Shown here: one piece after another, positions 24,416 to 34,878 of the stretch
Layout of the letters: each line of letters opens with the position of its first letter
Position numbering within the stretch: the first letter of the stretch is position 1
DNA from: Triops longicaudatus
Taxonomy: Eukaryota; Arthropoda; Branchiopoda; Notostraca; Triopsidae
NCBI GenBank assembly: GCA_022885665.1
Contig: JAGQDJ010000090.1
Location: forward strand, 241,401 to 305,400
Reading direction: 5' to 3'
Length of the DNA stretch: 64,000 bases
Program-made: the position numbers and the translations under genes
The notes under the pieces: model-generated
Told to the model about the DNA's origin: nothing
The model's input: the letters and a program-made list of their open reading frames with translations, nothing else
Database searches by the model: none

Positions 24416-27400
24416 ATGACCAAGGTGAGGAATACTAAGTATCTCTGATTTGTTGTTTAATATTAGAAGCGCAGTGTAGAACGCGGGAGTTTTCCCAAAC
24501 ATTTTTTAGGCTGTTCAGGCAGGCAGTATGGATGTGCCATGAGAACGAAAACCCCTAAGTGGTGTATAACCTTGCGTGTGGCTTTTTTTAACGTTGCTGC
24601 TTTGTTTTTGGCTGTCTTTGTTGTGTGCTTTGAAATAGGGTCGTGAGGATTCGTATCGTAGTGCCACCACCACTCGCGTGCCAGACGACGGTAGAAGAGC
24701 GGATGGGAAATCCAATGTAATATGCAAACCCTACTTATTTCGATCCTTTTCTCTCCTCTCCCAAGTTTTTTGTCGTCGCATGTGTTTCCCCGCTGTCACA
24801 GCATTTGCCATTGTCGTTGTGGGGTAACAATCAGTAATGTCAGTTTCCATGCTTAAAACAGAGCTACTTTTTCATGAGGCTTATCTTCGACGATGGGGAA
24901 ATCTGTTATGGGGATTTTTTTTTTATCTTGAACTTAATTTGATAAACGTTTTTCTTTCATTAAGATTTGGCCTAACTTTTTTCATGCTTACATTCCTTCA
25001 CAGACAAAAAAGGGCAAAAAAGATGGGAAAAATTTGGACAATCTCAAACAAGAATTGGAGTTGGATGAACACCGCATCAATTTAGACGAATTGTGCCGAC
25101 GCTTAGGACTAAATCCCGAACGAGTAAGCCGACGTATTTACTTTTCACTTTTCCTCGTTTTAAATGACGTGACCTCAATCTCGGCAGTCATGTCAGCGCG
25201 TATGTCCATGCATAAGAAAAGAGAAATGTGTTTATGCTTATCAGCGGCTAAAGTCTTTGTTCTCTCTCATTTTCTTTACGTTACGCTACGACAGGGTCTT
25301 ACACAAGCTCAGGTAGACGTGAACTTTGAAAAGTACGGACCTAATGCCTTAACACCGCCTAAAACGACGCCCGAATGGGTCAAGTTTTGCAAGAATCTGT
25401 TTGGTGGATTTTCCCTACTTTTATGGGTAAGCCTGAAAAAAAGACATGGGAAAAAGACAGAAAATAACGATACACTTCGGATTACGTTCAGATCGGAGCC
25501 ATTTTATGCTTTATAGCGTATTCTATTGAAGTGAGCACGTCGGAGGATGTATTGGGTGATAATGTAAGTATTTGGGGATCAATAATTAAAATTCAAGCTC
25601 ACGCCATGAGCATACTAATGAACCTTGGATATGTCTCGTAGCTTTACCTGGGTATTGTTTTGGCCACGGTCGTCATCGTCACTGGCGTCTTTTCCTATTA
25701 TCAAGAGAATAAAAGTTCCCGCATTATGGATTCTTTCAAAAACATGGTTCCCCAGGTATGTCTTGAGGGAGGAAAGAACTGCGAAGAAATAATCAGAAAC
25801 TCTAATCCGTGCAATTTTGCACGTGGAGTGAATGCCAATGATTAAAGAGGATTTTTTTTTTCTTGTTTTGTTTTGTTGTTTTTGTTTTAGTATGCCCTTG
25901 CTTTACGAGATGGAGTAAAGCAAACAATTAAAGCCGAAAACCTCACCATCGGTGACGTGGTCGAGGTCAAGTTCGGTGACCGTATCCCGGCCGATATTCG
26001 CGTGATTGAAGCCCGAGGCTTCAAAGTTGACAACTCCTCGTTGACTGGCGAGTCTGAGCCTCAGACACGTACTCCTGAGTACACGAACGAAAATCCTTTG
26101 GAGACGAAAAATTTGGCCTTCTTCTCCACTAATGCCGTCGAAGGTAAATGAACCCAAAGGGTCCATTGATTTCGAACTTAGCTGACCCTTTGTTTTTGGT
26201 CTCTTGTTTCCCTGAGCCTACCGTAAAATTTCTTTTGTGAACAGGTACCGCACGAGGTATTGTCATCCGTATCGGCGATGAAACGGTCATGGGTCGTATT
26301 GCAGGTCTGGCCTCAGGTCTTGACACCGGCGAAACACCTATTGCCAAGGAAATTGCTCACTTTATCCATATCATTACCGGAGTGGCTGTTTTTCTCGGCG
26401 TATCATTCTTCATCATTGCGCTTTCCTTGGGTTACCAATGGTTGGATGCTGTCGTCTTTCTTATCGGCATCATTGTCGCCAACGTGCCCGAAGGTCTCTT
26501 GGCTACCGTTACTGTATGTCTCACTTTGACGGCTAAGCGTATGGCCTCCAAAAACTGTCTGGTGAAAAATCTGGAAGCCGTAGAAACTCTCGGATCTACT
26601 TCTACTATTTGCTCCGATAAGACCGGCACGTTGACCCAAAACCGCATGACTGTAGCGCATATGTGGTTCGATAATCAAATTCTAGAAATCGACACCAGCG
26701 AAAATCAGACAAGTATAAACAGTGTTACTTGCAGTTGAGAATAAATCATACTTAAAATCTCCATTTCGGTTAGGCGTCAAGCATGACAAGAGCAGTCCTG
26801 GATGGAAAGCTTTGTGCCGTGTCGTCGTTATGTGTAGCCGAGCTGAATTCAAGCCAAATCAGGAAAGTTTGCCCATCTTGAAAAGGTAATTGAAGAATCA
26901 AATTAAATCTCCTCAAGACGGTAACCAATTATTGTTGTAACCAACACAGGGAAGTCAATGGCGACGCTTCAGAAGCTGCTTTACTTAAGTATGCCGAATT
27001 GGCCACTGGAGAAACTATGGCGATTCGTCAGCGTAACCGAAAAGTCTGTGAAATCCCTTTCAACTCTTCTAATAAATATCAGGTTCGTTTCTCCCAATTT
27101 TCTGCTTGTTTGTTGTCGAGTTCCTAATTTATCTATTTATTTTTGCAAGGAAATATGTCTCCAGCATTTTTTGTGTGTTTTATTGCAACGTTTAGGTTTC
27201 GATTCACGAAAACGAAGATAAGCGTGATGGCCGTTATTTGCTCATGATGAAAGGTGCCCCTGAACGAATCTTAGAACGCTGCTCTACCATTTACATTAAT
27301 GGCCAAGAAAAAGTGCTCGATGAAGAAATGAAAGAAGCATTTAACACGGCTTACATGGAATTGGGAGGTTTGGGCGAGCGTGTGTTGGGTTTTTGCGATT

Positions 27401-29169
27401 ATTCCCTACCTCTGGACCAATACCCCAAAGGCTACCCTTTCAATGCTGATGACGCCAACTTTCCCTTGACTGGTCTTCGTTTTGTTGGTCTCATGTCTAT
27501 GATTGATCCGCCACGTGCTGCTGTCCCCGACGCCGTAGCTAAATGTCGTTCTGCTGGTATCAAAGTCATCATGGTGACTGGTGATCATCCTATCACGGCT
27601 AAAGCTATCGCCAGATCTGTCGGTATCATCTCCGAGGGCAGCGAAACAGTTGAAGATATTGCTCAGCGACTCAATATTCCCGTTTCCGAAGTCAATCCCC
27701 GTGAAGCCAAGGCTGGTGTTATTCACGGTGGTCAACTACGTGACATGAGTAGTGAAGACTTGGACGACTTCTTGAAGTAACGCGACAAAATAAATAAAAA
27801 TGAAAGTTTTCGGCCTAACTTATATGATTTGCAGGCACCATCGCGAAATTGTTTTCGCCCGTACCTCACCGCAACAAAAACTCATCATCGTCGAAGGTTG
27901 CCAACGCCAAGGTGCCATTGTTGCTGTCACCGGTGACGGTGTGAATGACTCCCCTGCTTTGAAGAAAGCTGACATCGGTAAAACGACTAGTTGAATTTTC
28001 CATTGTAATCTGATGTGTATTTTGTTGATCGATCGTAGGTGTTGCTATGGGCATTGCTGGATCTGATGTGTCTAAGCAAGCTGCTGACATGATTTTGTTG
28101 GATGACAACTTTGCCTCTATTGTAACTGGAGTAGAGGAAGGCCGCCTTATCTTTGACAACTTGAAGAAATCCATTGCCTATACCTTGACATCCAATATTC
28201 CCGAAATTTCACCCTTCTTGCTCTTTATTCTGGCTGACATTCCCCTGCCTTTGGGTACCGTTACTATTTTATGTATCGACTTGGGTACTGACATGGTAAG
28301 CAGTGTTAAACTTAAACAAAAGCAGTATCTATTAACACGTCTCGTTACGAAATCATCAGGTTCCTGCTATCTCGTTGGCTTATGAAGAAGCCGAATCAGA
28401 CATCATGAAGCGAAAACCACGTGATCCTCTAAACGACAAACTGGTCAACGATAGGCTCATTTCCATGGCTTATGGTCAAATCGGTATGATCCAAGCTTCA
28501 GCCGGTTTCTTTGTATATTTCGTCATCATGGCGGAAAACGGATTCTGGCCGTCGACCTTGTTTGGTATTCGTCAAGCTTGGGACTCGCGAGCTGTTAATG
28601 ATTTACAAGATTTTTACGGTCAAGAATGGGCAAGTTTATTCCGCGGTTGTTCTCAGCACAAATTACTAAGCTTGTTATTTTCAGACCTACGATGCTCGTA
28701 AGCAACTCGAGTTTACTTGCCACACTGCCTACTTCGTATCCATTGTCATCGTGCAATGGGCCGATTTGATTATTTGCAAGACTCGTCGAAACTCGTTGTT
28801 CCAACAAGGAATGCGGTAGGGCAAAATGATTTTCATGTGGCAGAATAATGTAATAACTTGATTGTCCTTTTTTTACAGTAACCATGTTATGAACTTCGGT
28901 TTGATATTCGAAACTGCCTTGGCTGCCTTCTTGTCCTATTGTCCTGGAATGGACAAGGGTCTTCGTATGTATCCACTGAAGTGAGTATTGCAGTGATTTA
29001 TTGATAGTCTCACAAAATAATTTACATTTTTGTCGCACATAACTTTAGATTCAATTGGTGGCTTCCTGCAATTCCTTTTTCGATCCTCATTTTCATTTAC
29101 GACGAAATCCGCAAGTTCATCCTTCGTCGCAATCCTGGTGGTTGGGTCGAGCAGGAAACCTATTATTGA
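24416..29169 (+). CDS. Na+/K+-transporting ATPase subunit alpha, copy 2 (NKA-2)
   Basis: The second tandem Na,K-ATPase catalytic subunit. Seventeen exons: 24416-24424, 24639-24716, 25004-25123, 25295-25426, 25492-25563, 25642-25755, 25891-26143, 26245-26712, 26774-26885, 26950-27082, 27196-27776, 27835-27977, 28039-28295, 28360-28629, 28685-28815, 28879-28980, 29049-29169. They join in frame to 1031 aa. The protein starts MTK then GREDSYRSATTTR. It has TGES, M4 ANVPEGLL, CSDKTGTLT, TGDGVNDSPA, M5 TSNIPE, M6 DLGTD, M8 VQWADLIICKTRR and ends QETYY, so it should be a normal 3Na/2K pump. The M1-M2 loop has Glu in place of the ouabain-contact Gln (IEVSTSED...GDN), as in NKA-1. It has three introns absent from NKA-1 and lacks the one separating the swappable exon from M7. 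The intron after exon 14 begins GC, not GT. Confidence 0.96.
28630..28684 (+). other. GC-AG intron in NKA-2
   Basis: Between GQEW and TYDARKQ the donor is gcaagt instead of gtaagt; the acceptor is ttttcag. NKA-1 (19239) and NKA-3 (33755) both have GT donors at the homologous site. Frame and conserved protein leave no alternative junction. Confidence 0.85.
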
Positions 29170-30212
29170 TCCATATTGGAATTTAGTGCATACAGTTTTT
29201 TGAATAGCCCTATTGAGATTTTAAAAGCAAAATAAGTTTATTTCTCTTGCTGAACACGTTTCAGAAGTCCAGTTCTACAACTGCCAATGTTTCACCACAA
29301 AGAGCAAAAATTTTTGAAATCGTAGCTGTTCAGTGAATAGTATGCATTTCTAAGATGTTATCTTCTAATTGAGACGGAGTACTTCGCAAACAAACAGCAA
29401 TTCCGTTCCTGTTAAATATTAAAGAAGTGCCGTTGTGTTAAATGCAATACAAACCTTAAGATTTTGCGACAGATAAAATAAATAATGTAGTTTTTCCTAG
29501 AAAAACTGCCGTTGAATAGTTATACAGAGAATACGAAGAGGTTACCAGGTATGGAAATACGTTAACGTTGCTAAGGAAAATGGTTGGGCACGGACCAGTA
29601 TTTTTCCACCTTCACATTTTGTCACCGAAACTAACCCTTCTTTTTTACTATGAAGTCCCACGGTCACTTCTATATGCTGAGTACCTTCCCGAATTAAAAC
29701 TTTCCTGGTCACTTAGCAGTCAAGATGAGCGTCTGCCATCCAAGAATTCTGTCGCAGTGTGCCCGGGACATTTCTCCTTGCATGGCAAAGACAGCAGACT
29801 ATGACATATCGAGATAGACTAAACTCATAGTAAAGGAAAATGTAGTCCTTGAGAAAACTATGCAGCATAATGTCACCTGTTTTGACTACAGAACGAACGG
29901 AGAATTGTGAAATAGTATCCAACCACTATTGACTTCGCTCCTCGCATTATTACACTGCGTTGTGATCAGAATATTACGTGCGATGACTACATAAAGGTGC
30001 TGGCCATTTTTTTTTACCGTGGGAGAAAATCGTCTTAAACGTCCCAAGCACCTCACCAATCTGACAGAAACGTTTGAGTGATACGGTGTAGTGCACAGAC
30101 GAAATCTTTTTGACCTAGCTTCTGGAGTACCTCGACAAACCAATCAAGTGTTCCGCACAAGCTGGTGCTTGTACTAACGTGCTAGTGATTTTCCTTAAAA
30201 CTTTCCACGAAA
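29170..30212. other. Intergenic region between NKA-2 and NKA-3
   Basis: About 1 kb containing the NKA-2 3' UTR (a candidate AATAAA lies in the 29470s) and the NKA-3 promoter. Open frames on both strands (29568-29804, 29886-30143) show no homology. Nothing else is visible. Confidence 0.5.
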
Positions 30213-33200
30213 ATGCCTCCCCAGGTATTATTTATGCATAGTACATTAAATTAAAACGTTATACAGAATGACACTAACCTGGTTTATATGCATTGTTTCA
30301 GGAACATCATGCAGAACATCACGTTTCCGGAACGCAGTCTGGTGTAAGTCTTAGCTAACATCTACTTTTGTAACGTGGAAACTTGGAAAATCATTCCGTG
30401 AAGGGAAAAAAGTGCAATTTCACTATCGCAGTTTTGAACTTATAAAACGAATAATATGTCAGCGGCAAATCTATAAAATTGAATAACCTCTACGGAATTA
30501 ATAGAGTAATTTCTGGACGACATTCATAAAGAATTTATCAGAATTTATTAAACAATTTATAGAGGCCTTAAAAACCTTATATAATTTTGTGTTGTAGCTT
30601 TTCTCGTGCTTCAAGAAAAGGGATCTGACTGCTTTGAAAACCGAGGCATCGACTGAAGATCATAAGATTTCTCTGGAAGAGTTGTGTTCCAACCTGTCGA
30701 CACACCCGGAGCGCGTATGAATTAATTGTATCCAAGAAAAGAAAATCATGTTTAATCTGGATACATTTAGGGTCTTAGTCAAGCACAAGCTTTAGCCCAC
30801 TTACTGAAATACGGTCCGAACGAATTAACGCCCCCGCCAGTGACCCCGGAATGGGTGAAATTCGTAAGAAATCTAGCTGGAGGGATCCAGATATTGCTAT
30901 GGTTTGGAGCTCTCTTGTGTTTCATTGCCTTCGGAGCTGCAGCTGCGACGGGAGAGTTCGTCGTTTATGATAATGTAAATCGCGCCAAAATGTTTAAAAC
31001 AAACTACGCTTTATTATAAACTTTACATCCACATATAGCTCTATTTGGCAATTGCGATCGTCGTTGTCATTCTTGTAACGGGCATCTTCACTTACATGCA
31101 AGAAGCCAAAAGCTCTTCAATCATGGATTCGTTTAAGAACATGGTGCCACAGGTACATTAGAAACTAGTATTGTCTCACTGTTTGGTTGTAACTAGCTTT
31201 TTCCAGAATGCTCTAGTGATAAGGGAGTCGCAAAAGATGGAAATTAAAGTCAGCGAAGTCGTGATTGGTGACGTTGTAGAAGTTAAATTTGGCGACAGGG
31301 TTCCGGCAGACATTCGCATCATCTCGGCTCAAAATTTCAAAGTCGACAACTCATCTTTAACCGGGGAATCCGAGCCCCAACCTCGTTCTCCCGAATGTAC
31401 CCATGAAAATCCGCTCGAAACTAAAAACTTAGCTTTCTTTTCAAGCAGTGCTGTTGAGGGTATGCTACATTGTGCCGGAAACGAAGCAAACAATAAGATA
31501 TTTCGTTTTTAGGCACAGCCCGTGGTATTGTAATCAATGTTGGTGACTCGACGGTAATGGGAAGAATCGCAGGCTTAGCATCGGGATTGGAAGCTGGACC
31601 TACTCCAATTGCTCAAGAAATCGCTCATTTCGTTCATATTATTAGCGCTATTGCCTTCACGTTCGGAGGCATTTGCTTCGCTGCGGCTATGATTCTGGGT
31701 TACGATTGGGTTTCAGCCATCGTCTTTTTAATTGCCATTATCGTAGCCTACTGTCCAGAAGGTTTATTGGCAACGGTAACGGTTTGTCTCACGCTTACAG
31801 CGAAACGCATGGCCCTCAAAAATTGTTTAGTGAAAAATTTGGAAGCTGTGGAGACTTTGGGTTCGACTTCAGTGATTTGCTCCGATAAAACCGGCACTCT
31901 CACCCAGAATCGGATGACAGTAGCTCACATGTGGTTTGACGGTGCCATCGTCGACGTGGATACCACAGAAAACTCCACTGGCGCGCATTTCGACAAGAAT
32001 GCCCCTGGCTTCGGTGCTTTATCAAGAGTTGCTACACTATGCAGTCGTGCTGAATTTAAAACTGGACAAGAAGACCTCCCAATACAGAAGCGCGATGTTA
32101 ATGGCGACGCTTCAGAAGCGGCTATTTTAAAGTGTATGGAAATGCTTAATGGCGATGTAATGGGTTATCGCCATCGTCATCGTAAAGTCTGTGAGATCCC
32201 ATTTAATTCCAGCAACAAGTACCAAGTGAGCCTCAGACCTTATCTGTGACCGTCTCCAACGCATTCCAGCTGGTTCTTATGATTGACTTTATCATTAACG
32301 TAGGTGTCGATTCACGTCACTGAAGGGCCGAAGGGACCTCAACATTTGCTGGTCATGAAAGGTGCTCCGGAAAGAATAATTGAGCGCTGTTCGACAATTC
32401 TTATCAAAGGCCAGGAGTTTCCTTTGAATGACGCCCAAATTGCAGCCTTCACGAAGGCCTACCTAACCTTGGGCAGTATGGGAGAACGTGTTTTGGGTAA
32501 GACTTGACCCACTTTTCTGTGCGTCTATTTTTGTGCTTAGCCTTGAAGGAGTCTAAAAAGGACACAAGCATAATTTTAAAACCTGGACAGGTTTCTGTGA
32601 CACCGTTTTGCCTACGGATGAGTTTCCTCTTGGCTTTCACTTCGATCCTGACGAGGTCAATTTCCCTTTAACTAAACTGCGGTTCGTTGGACTCGTGTCC
32701 ATGATCGATCCTCCGCGAGCAGCTGTACCCGATGCGGTTAGCATGTGCCGGTCAGCTGGCATCAAAGTAGTCATGGTTACGGGAGATCATCCTATCACCG
32801 CTAAAGCCATTGCAAAATCGGTCGGTATCATATCCGAAGGCAGCCAAACCGTAGAAGATATTGCTGAAAGACTGAATATCCCTGTTTCGGAAGTTAATAT
32901 TAAGATGGCTAACGCTGCCGTTATAAACGGTGGCGAATTACGAGACATGAAGCCGGAGCAGCTGGACGCCATTATTGCGAATTTTAATGAGATCGTATTT
33001 GCCAGAACATCTCCACAACAGAAACTCATGATAGTTGAAGGATTTCAACGTGCGAATTACGTAGTGGCCGTAACTGGAGATGGTGTCAACGATTCCCCTG
33101 CCTTGAAGAAAGCCGACATCGGAATTGCTATGGGAATCACGGGATCAGACGTGTCGAAACAAGCCGCCGACATCATTCTTTTGGATGACAATTTCGCCTC

Positions 33201-34404
33201 TATCGTCACGGGTGTTGAAGAAGGGCGATTAATTTTCGATAATTTGAAGAAAACCATTTGTTACACTATGACATCCAAGATTCCTGAGCTCTTCCCTTAC
33301 GTCATGCTTGTGTTCGCTGGCATACCGCTGGCTTTAGGAACAATTACCATCTTATGTGTCGACTTGGGTACAGATATGGTAGGTATTTACAGCAAATAGA
33401 AACGAAAGTTATCCATATCATCCCCTATACAGATGCCAGCCATTTCGTTAGCGCACGAAGGTGCCGAAGCCGATATCATGACACGCCCACCTAGACGTTC
33501 GACGGAGAAACTGGTTGGTGGAAAGTAAGTTCCTATTCATCCGCCATTCTCCCTCTTTGTATAATAGCCTTATTTTCAGATTGCTGGGACTTTCCTTCAT
33601 GCAGATTGGAGTGCTAGAAACTCTAGCCGCGTTCTTCACATATTTTGTCATACTAGCAGAAAATGGTTTCTTACCCTCGGATGTGTTTGGGATTCGAGCA
33701 CAGTGGGAATCAAGGGCCATCAATGATTTGCGCGATTCATATGGCCAAGAATGGGTAACGCTTCCTTCTATTTTCTGTTTCGTGCTAAGTAACGATTGCA
33801 ATTTCTGCAGACATATGAAGCTCGAAAGAGACTAGAATTGACATGCTATGCCGGGTTTTTCTTGTCAGTCGTCATGGTGCAGTGGGGCACGTTAGTTACC
33901 TGCAAAACTCGCAGGCTGTCCCTGTTTGATCAAGGCTTGAGGTAAAAATTAATATCGTGTAGATAAAATTGTTTAGAAAACAATTAATGTCTATTCTCAT
34001 TTGCTGTTTTATTTATTTTTCGTGTTGTGTACGTTGTTCATGGGATCAATTCACTTTACTGTTGATTTTTTTCTTCCATTTTATTATTTTGTCTTACGTG
34101 TTTGCTCTTTATAATTTGTATGTTACTTTTATCAAGAAATAACATGCTGAACTTCGCTTTGGTGTTCGAGACGGTAGTAGCTGTTATGTGCATGTATATA
34201 CCTTACTTCAATACCGCTGTTCAGATGGCCTCCATCAGGTAATAAAAGCTTCAAGGTGATTTCTCTAAATGCACTTCTTTTAGATGGAACTGGTGGTTTA
34301 CCGCATTACCATTTACGTGTCTATTGCTCATTTACGAGGAGTGCAGAAAGTTTCTCATTCGTCGCAACCCGAAAGGCTGGTTAAGTCAGGAAACGTATTA
34401 TTAG
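30213..34404 (+). CDS. Divergent Na+/K+-ATPase-like alpha subunit, copy 3 (NKA-3), with altered ion-site residues
   Basis: A P2C ATPase of 1018 aa. Exons: 30213-30224, 30302-30343, 30598-30714, 30771-30974, 31039-31152, 31207-31459, 31513-32225, 32304-32496, 32591-33378, 33433-33524, 33580-33754, 33811-33941, 34137-34238, 34284-34404. Catalytic motifs are intact (TGES, CSDKTGTLT, MKGAPERI, TGDGVNDSPA, C-terminal ETYY), so it should hydrolyse ATP. The transport core differs. M4 reads AYCPEGLL (Tyr327, Cys328) for ANVPEGLL. M5 reads TSKIPEL (Lys779) for TSNIPEI. M8 reads VQWGTL (Thr928) for VQWADL. M6 DLGTD and the M9 Glu are kept. The N-terminus lacks GRADSYR and has a His-rich exon (EHHAEHHVSG). 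The M1-M2 loop is GAAAATGEFVVYDN, so the ouabain-contact Gln is Ala. It is an intact, probably expressed gene, with function altered by inference. Confidence 0.93.
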
Positions 34405-34783
34405 CTTTGACAATTATGTCTTGATTAATCAAAACCCAGAATTGTGATTATCAAAACGTTACGAGAAGTTATACGAATAAATGATGCTGCGGTGGTGAAT
34501 ACATATAGATTTTAAGATTAAATAGCGATGTACACTTACTTTCCATCTATACCTTATCTGGGTTGCGTGGAAACGGATAATTAACTTTGACATCTATGTA
34601 TTATCTATTCAAAACCCATCGTTGTGATGAAAAAATTATAAAAAGCATTCCGAGAAGTTCTATGAATAAGTGATTTGCTGCGGTGGCGAACACATATTGA
34701 TTTTTAAGGTTAAAAAGCGATGTATACTGACTTCCCATCCATATAGGCTACCTTATCTCGGTTGCGTGGAAACTGATAATGGT
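34404..34783 (+). repeat. Imperfect tandem duplication immediately after the NKA-3 stop codon
   Basis: Two diverged copies of a unit of about 180-200 bp lie head to tail, roughly 34404-34582 and 34583-34783. Shared landmarks in order are ctttgaca, tcaaaaccca, cgagaagtt, gctgcggtgg, aagcgatgta and ggttgcgtggaaac. The first copy begins at the stop codon and carries an AATAAA (34476-34481), which is AATAAG in the second copy. The duplicated piece is therefore the gene's 3' UTR and polyadenylation region. Confidence 0.85.
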
Positions 34784-34878
34784 TCAAGAAACTGAGATTT
34801 TTGAAGGTTAAATCAGCAATATAAAACGCGGTGACTTCTCCAGCTTTAACGGTAGTTTCTTCACATCTCCCAAGAAAA

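Noticed and set aside
30213..34404. Calling NKA-3 an H,K-ATPase because of the M4 Tyr
   Set aside because: The defining M5 Lys of H,K-ATPases sits one residue earlier (at the Ser of TSN); NKA-3 keeps that Ser and has Lys at the next residue. M6 keeps DLGTD. It is a divergent Na,K-type pump.
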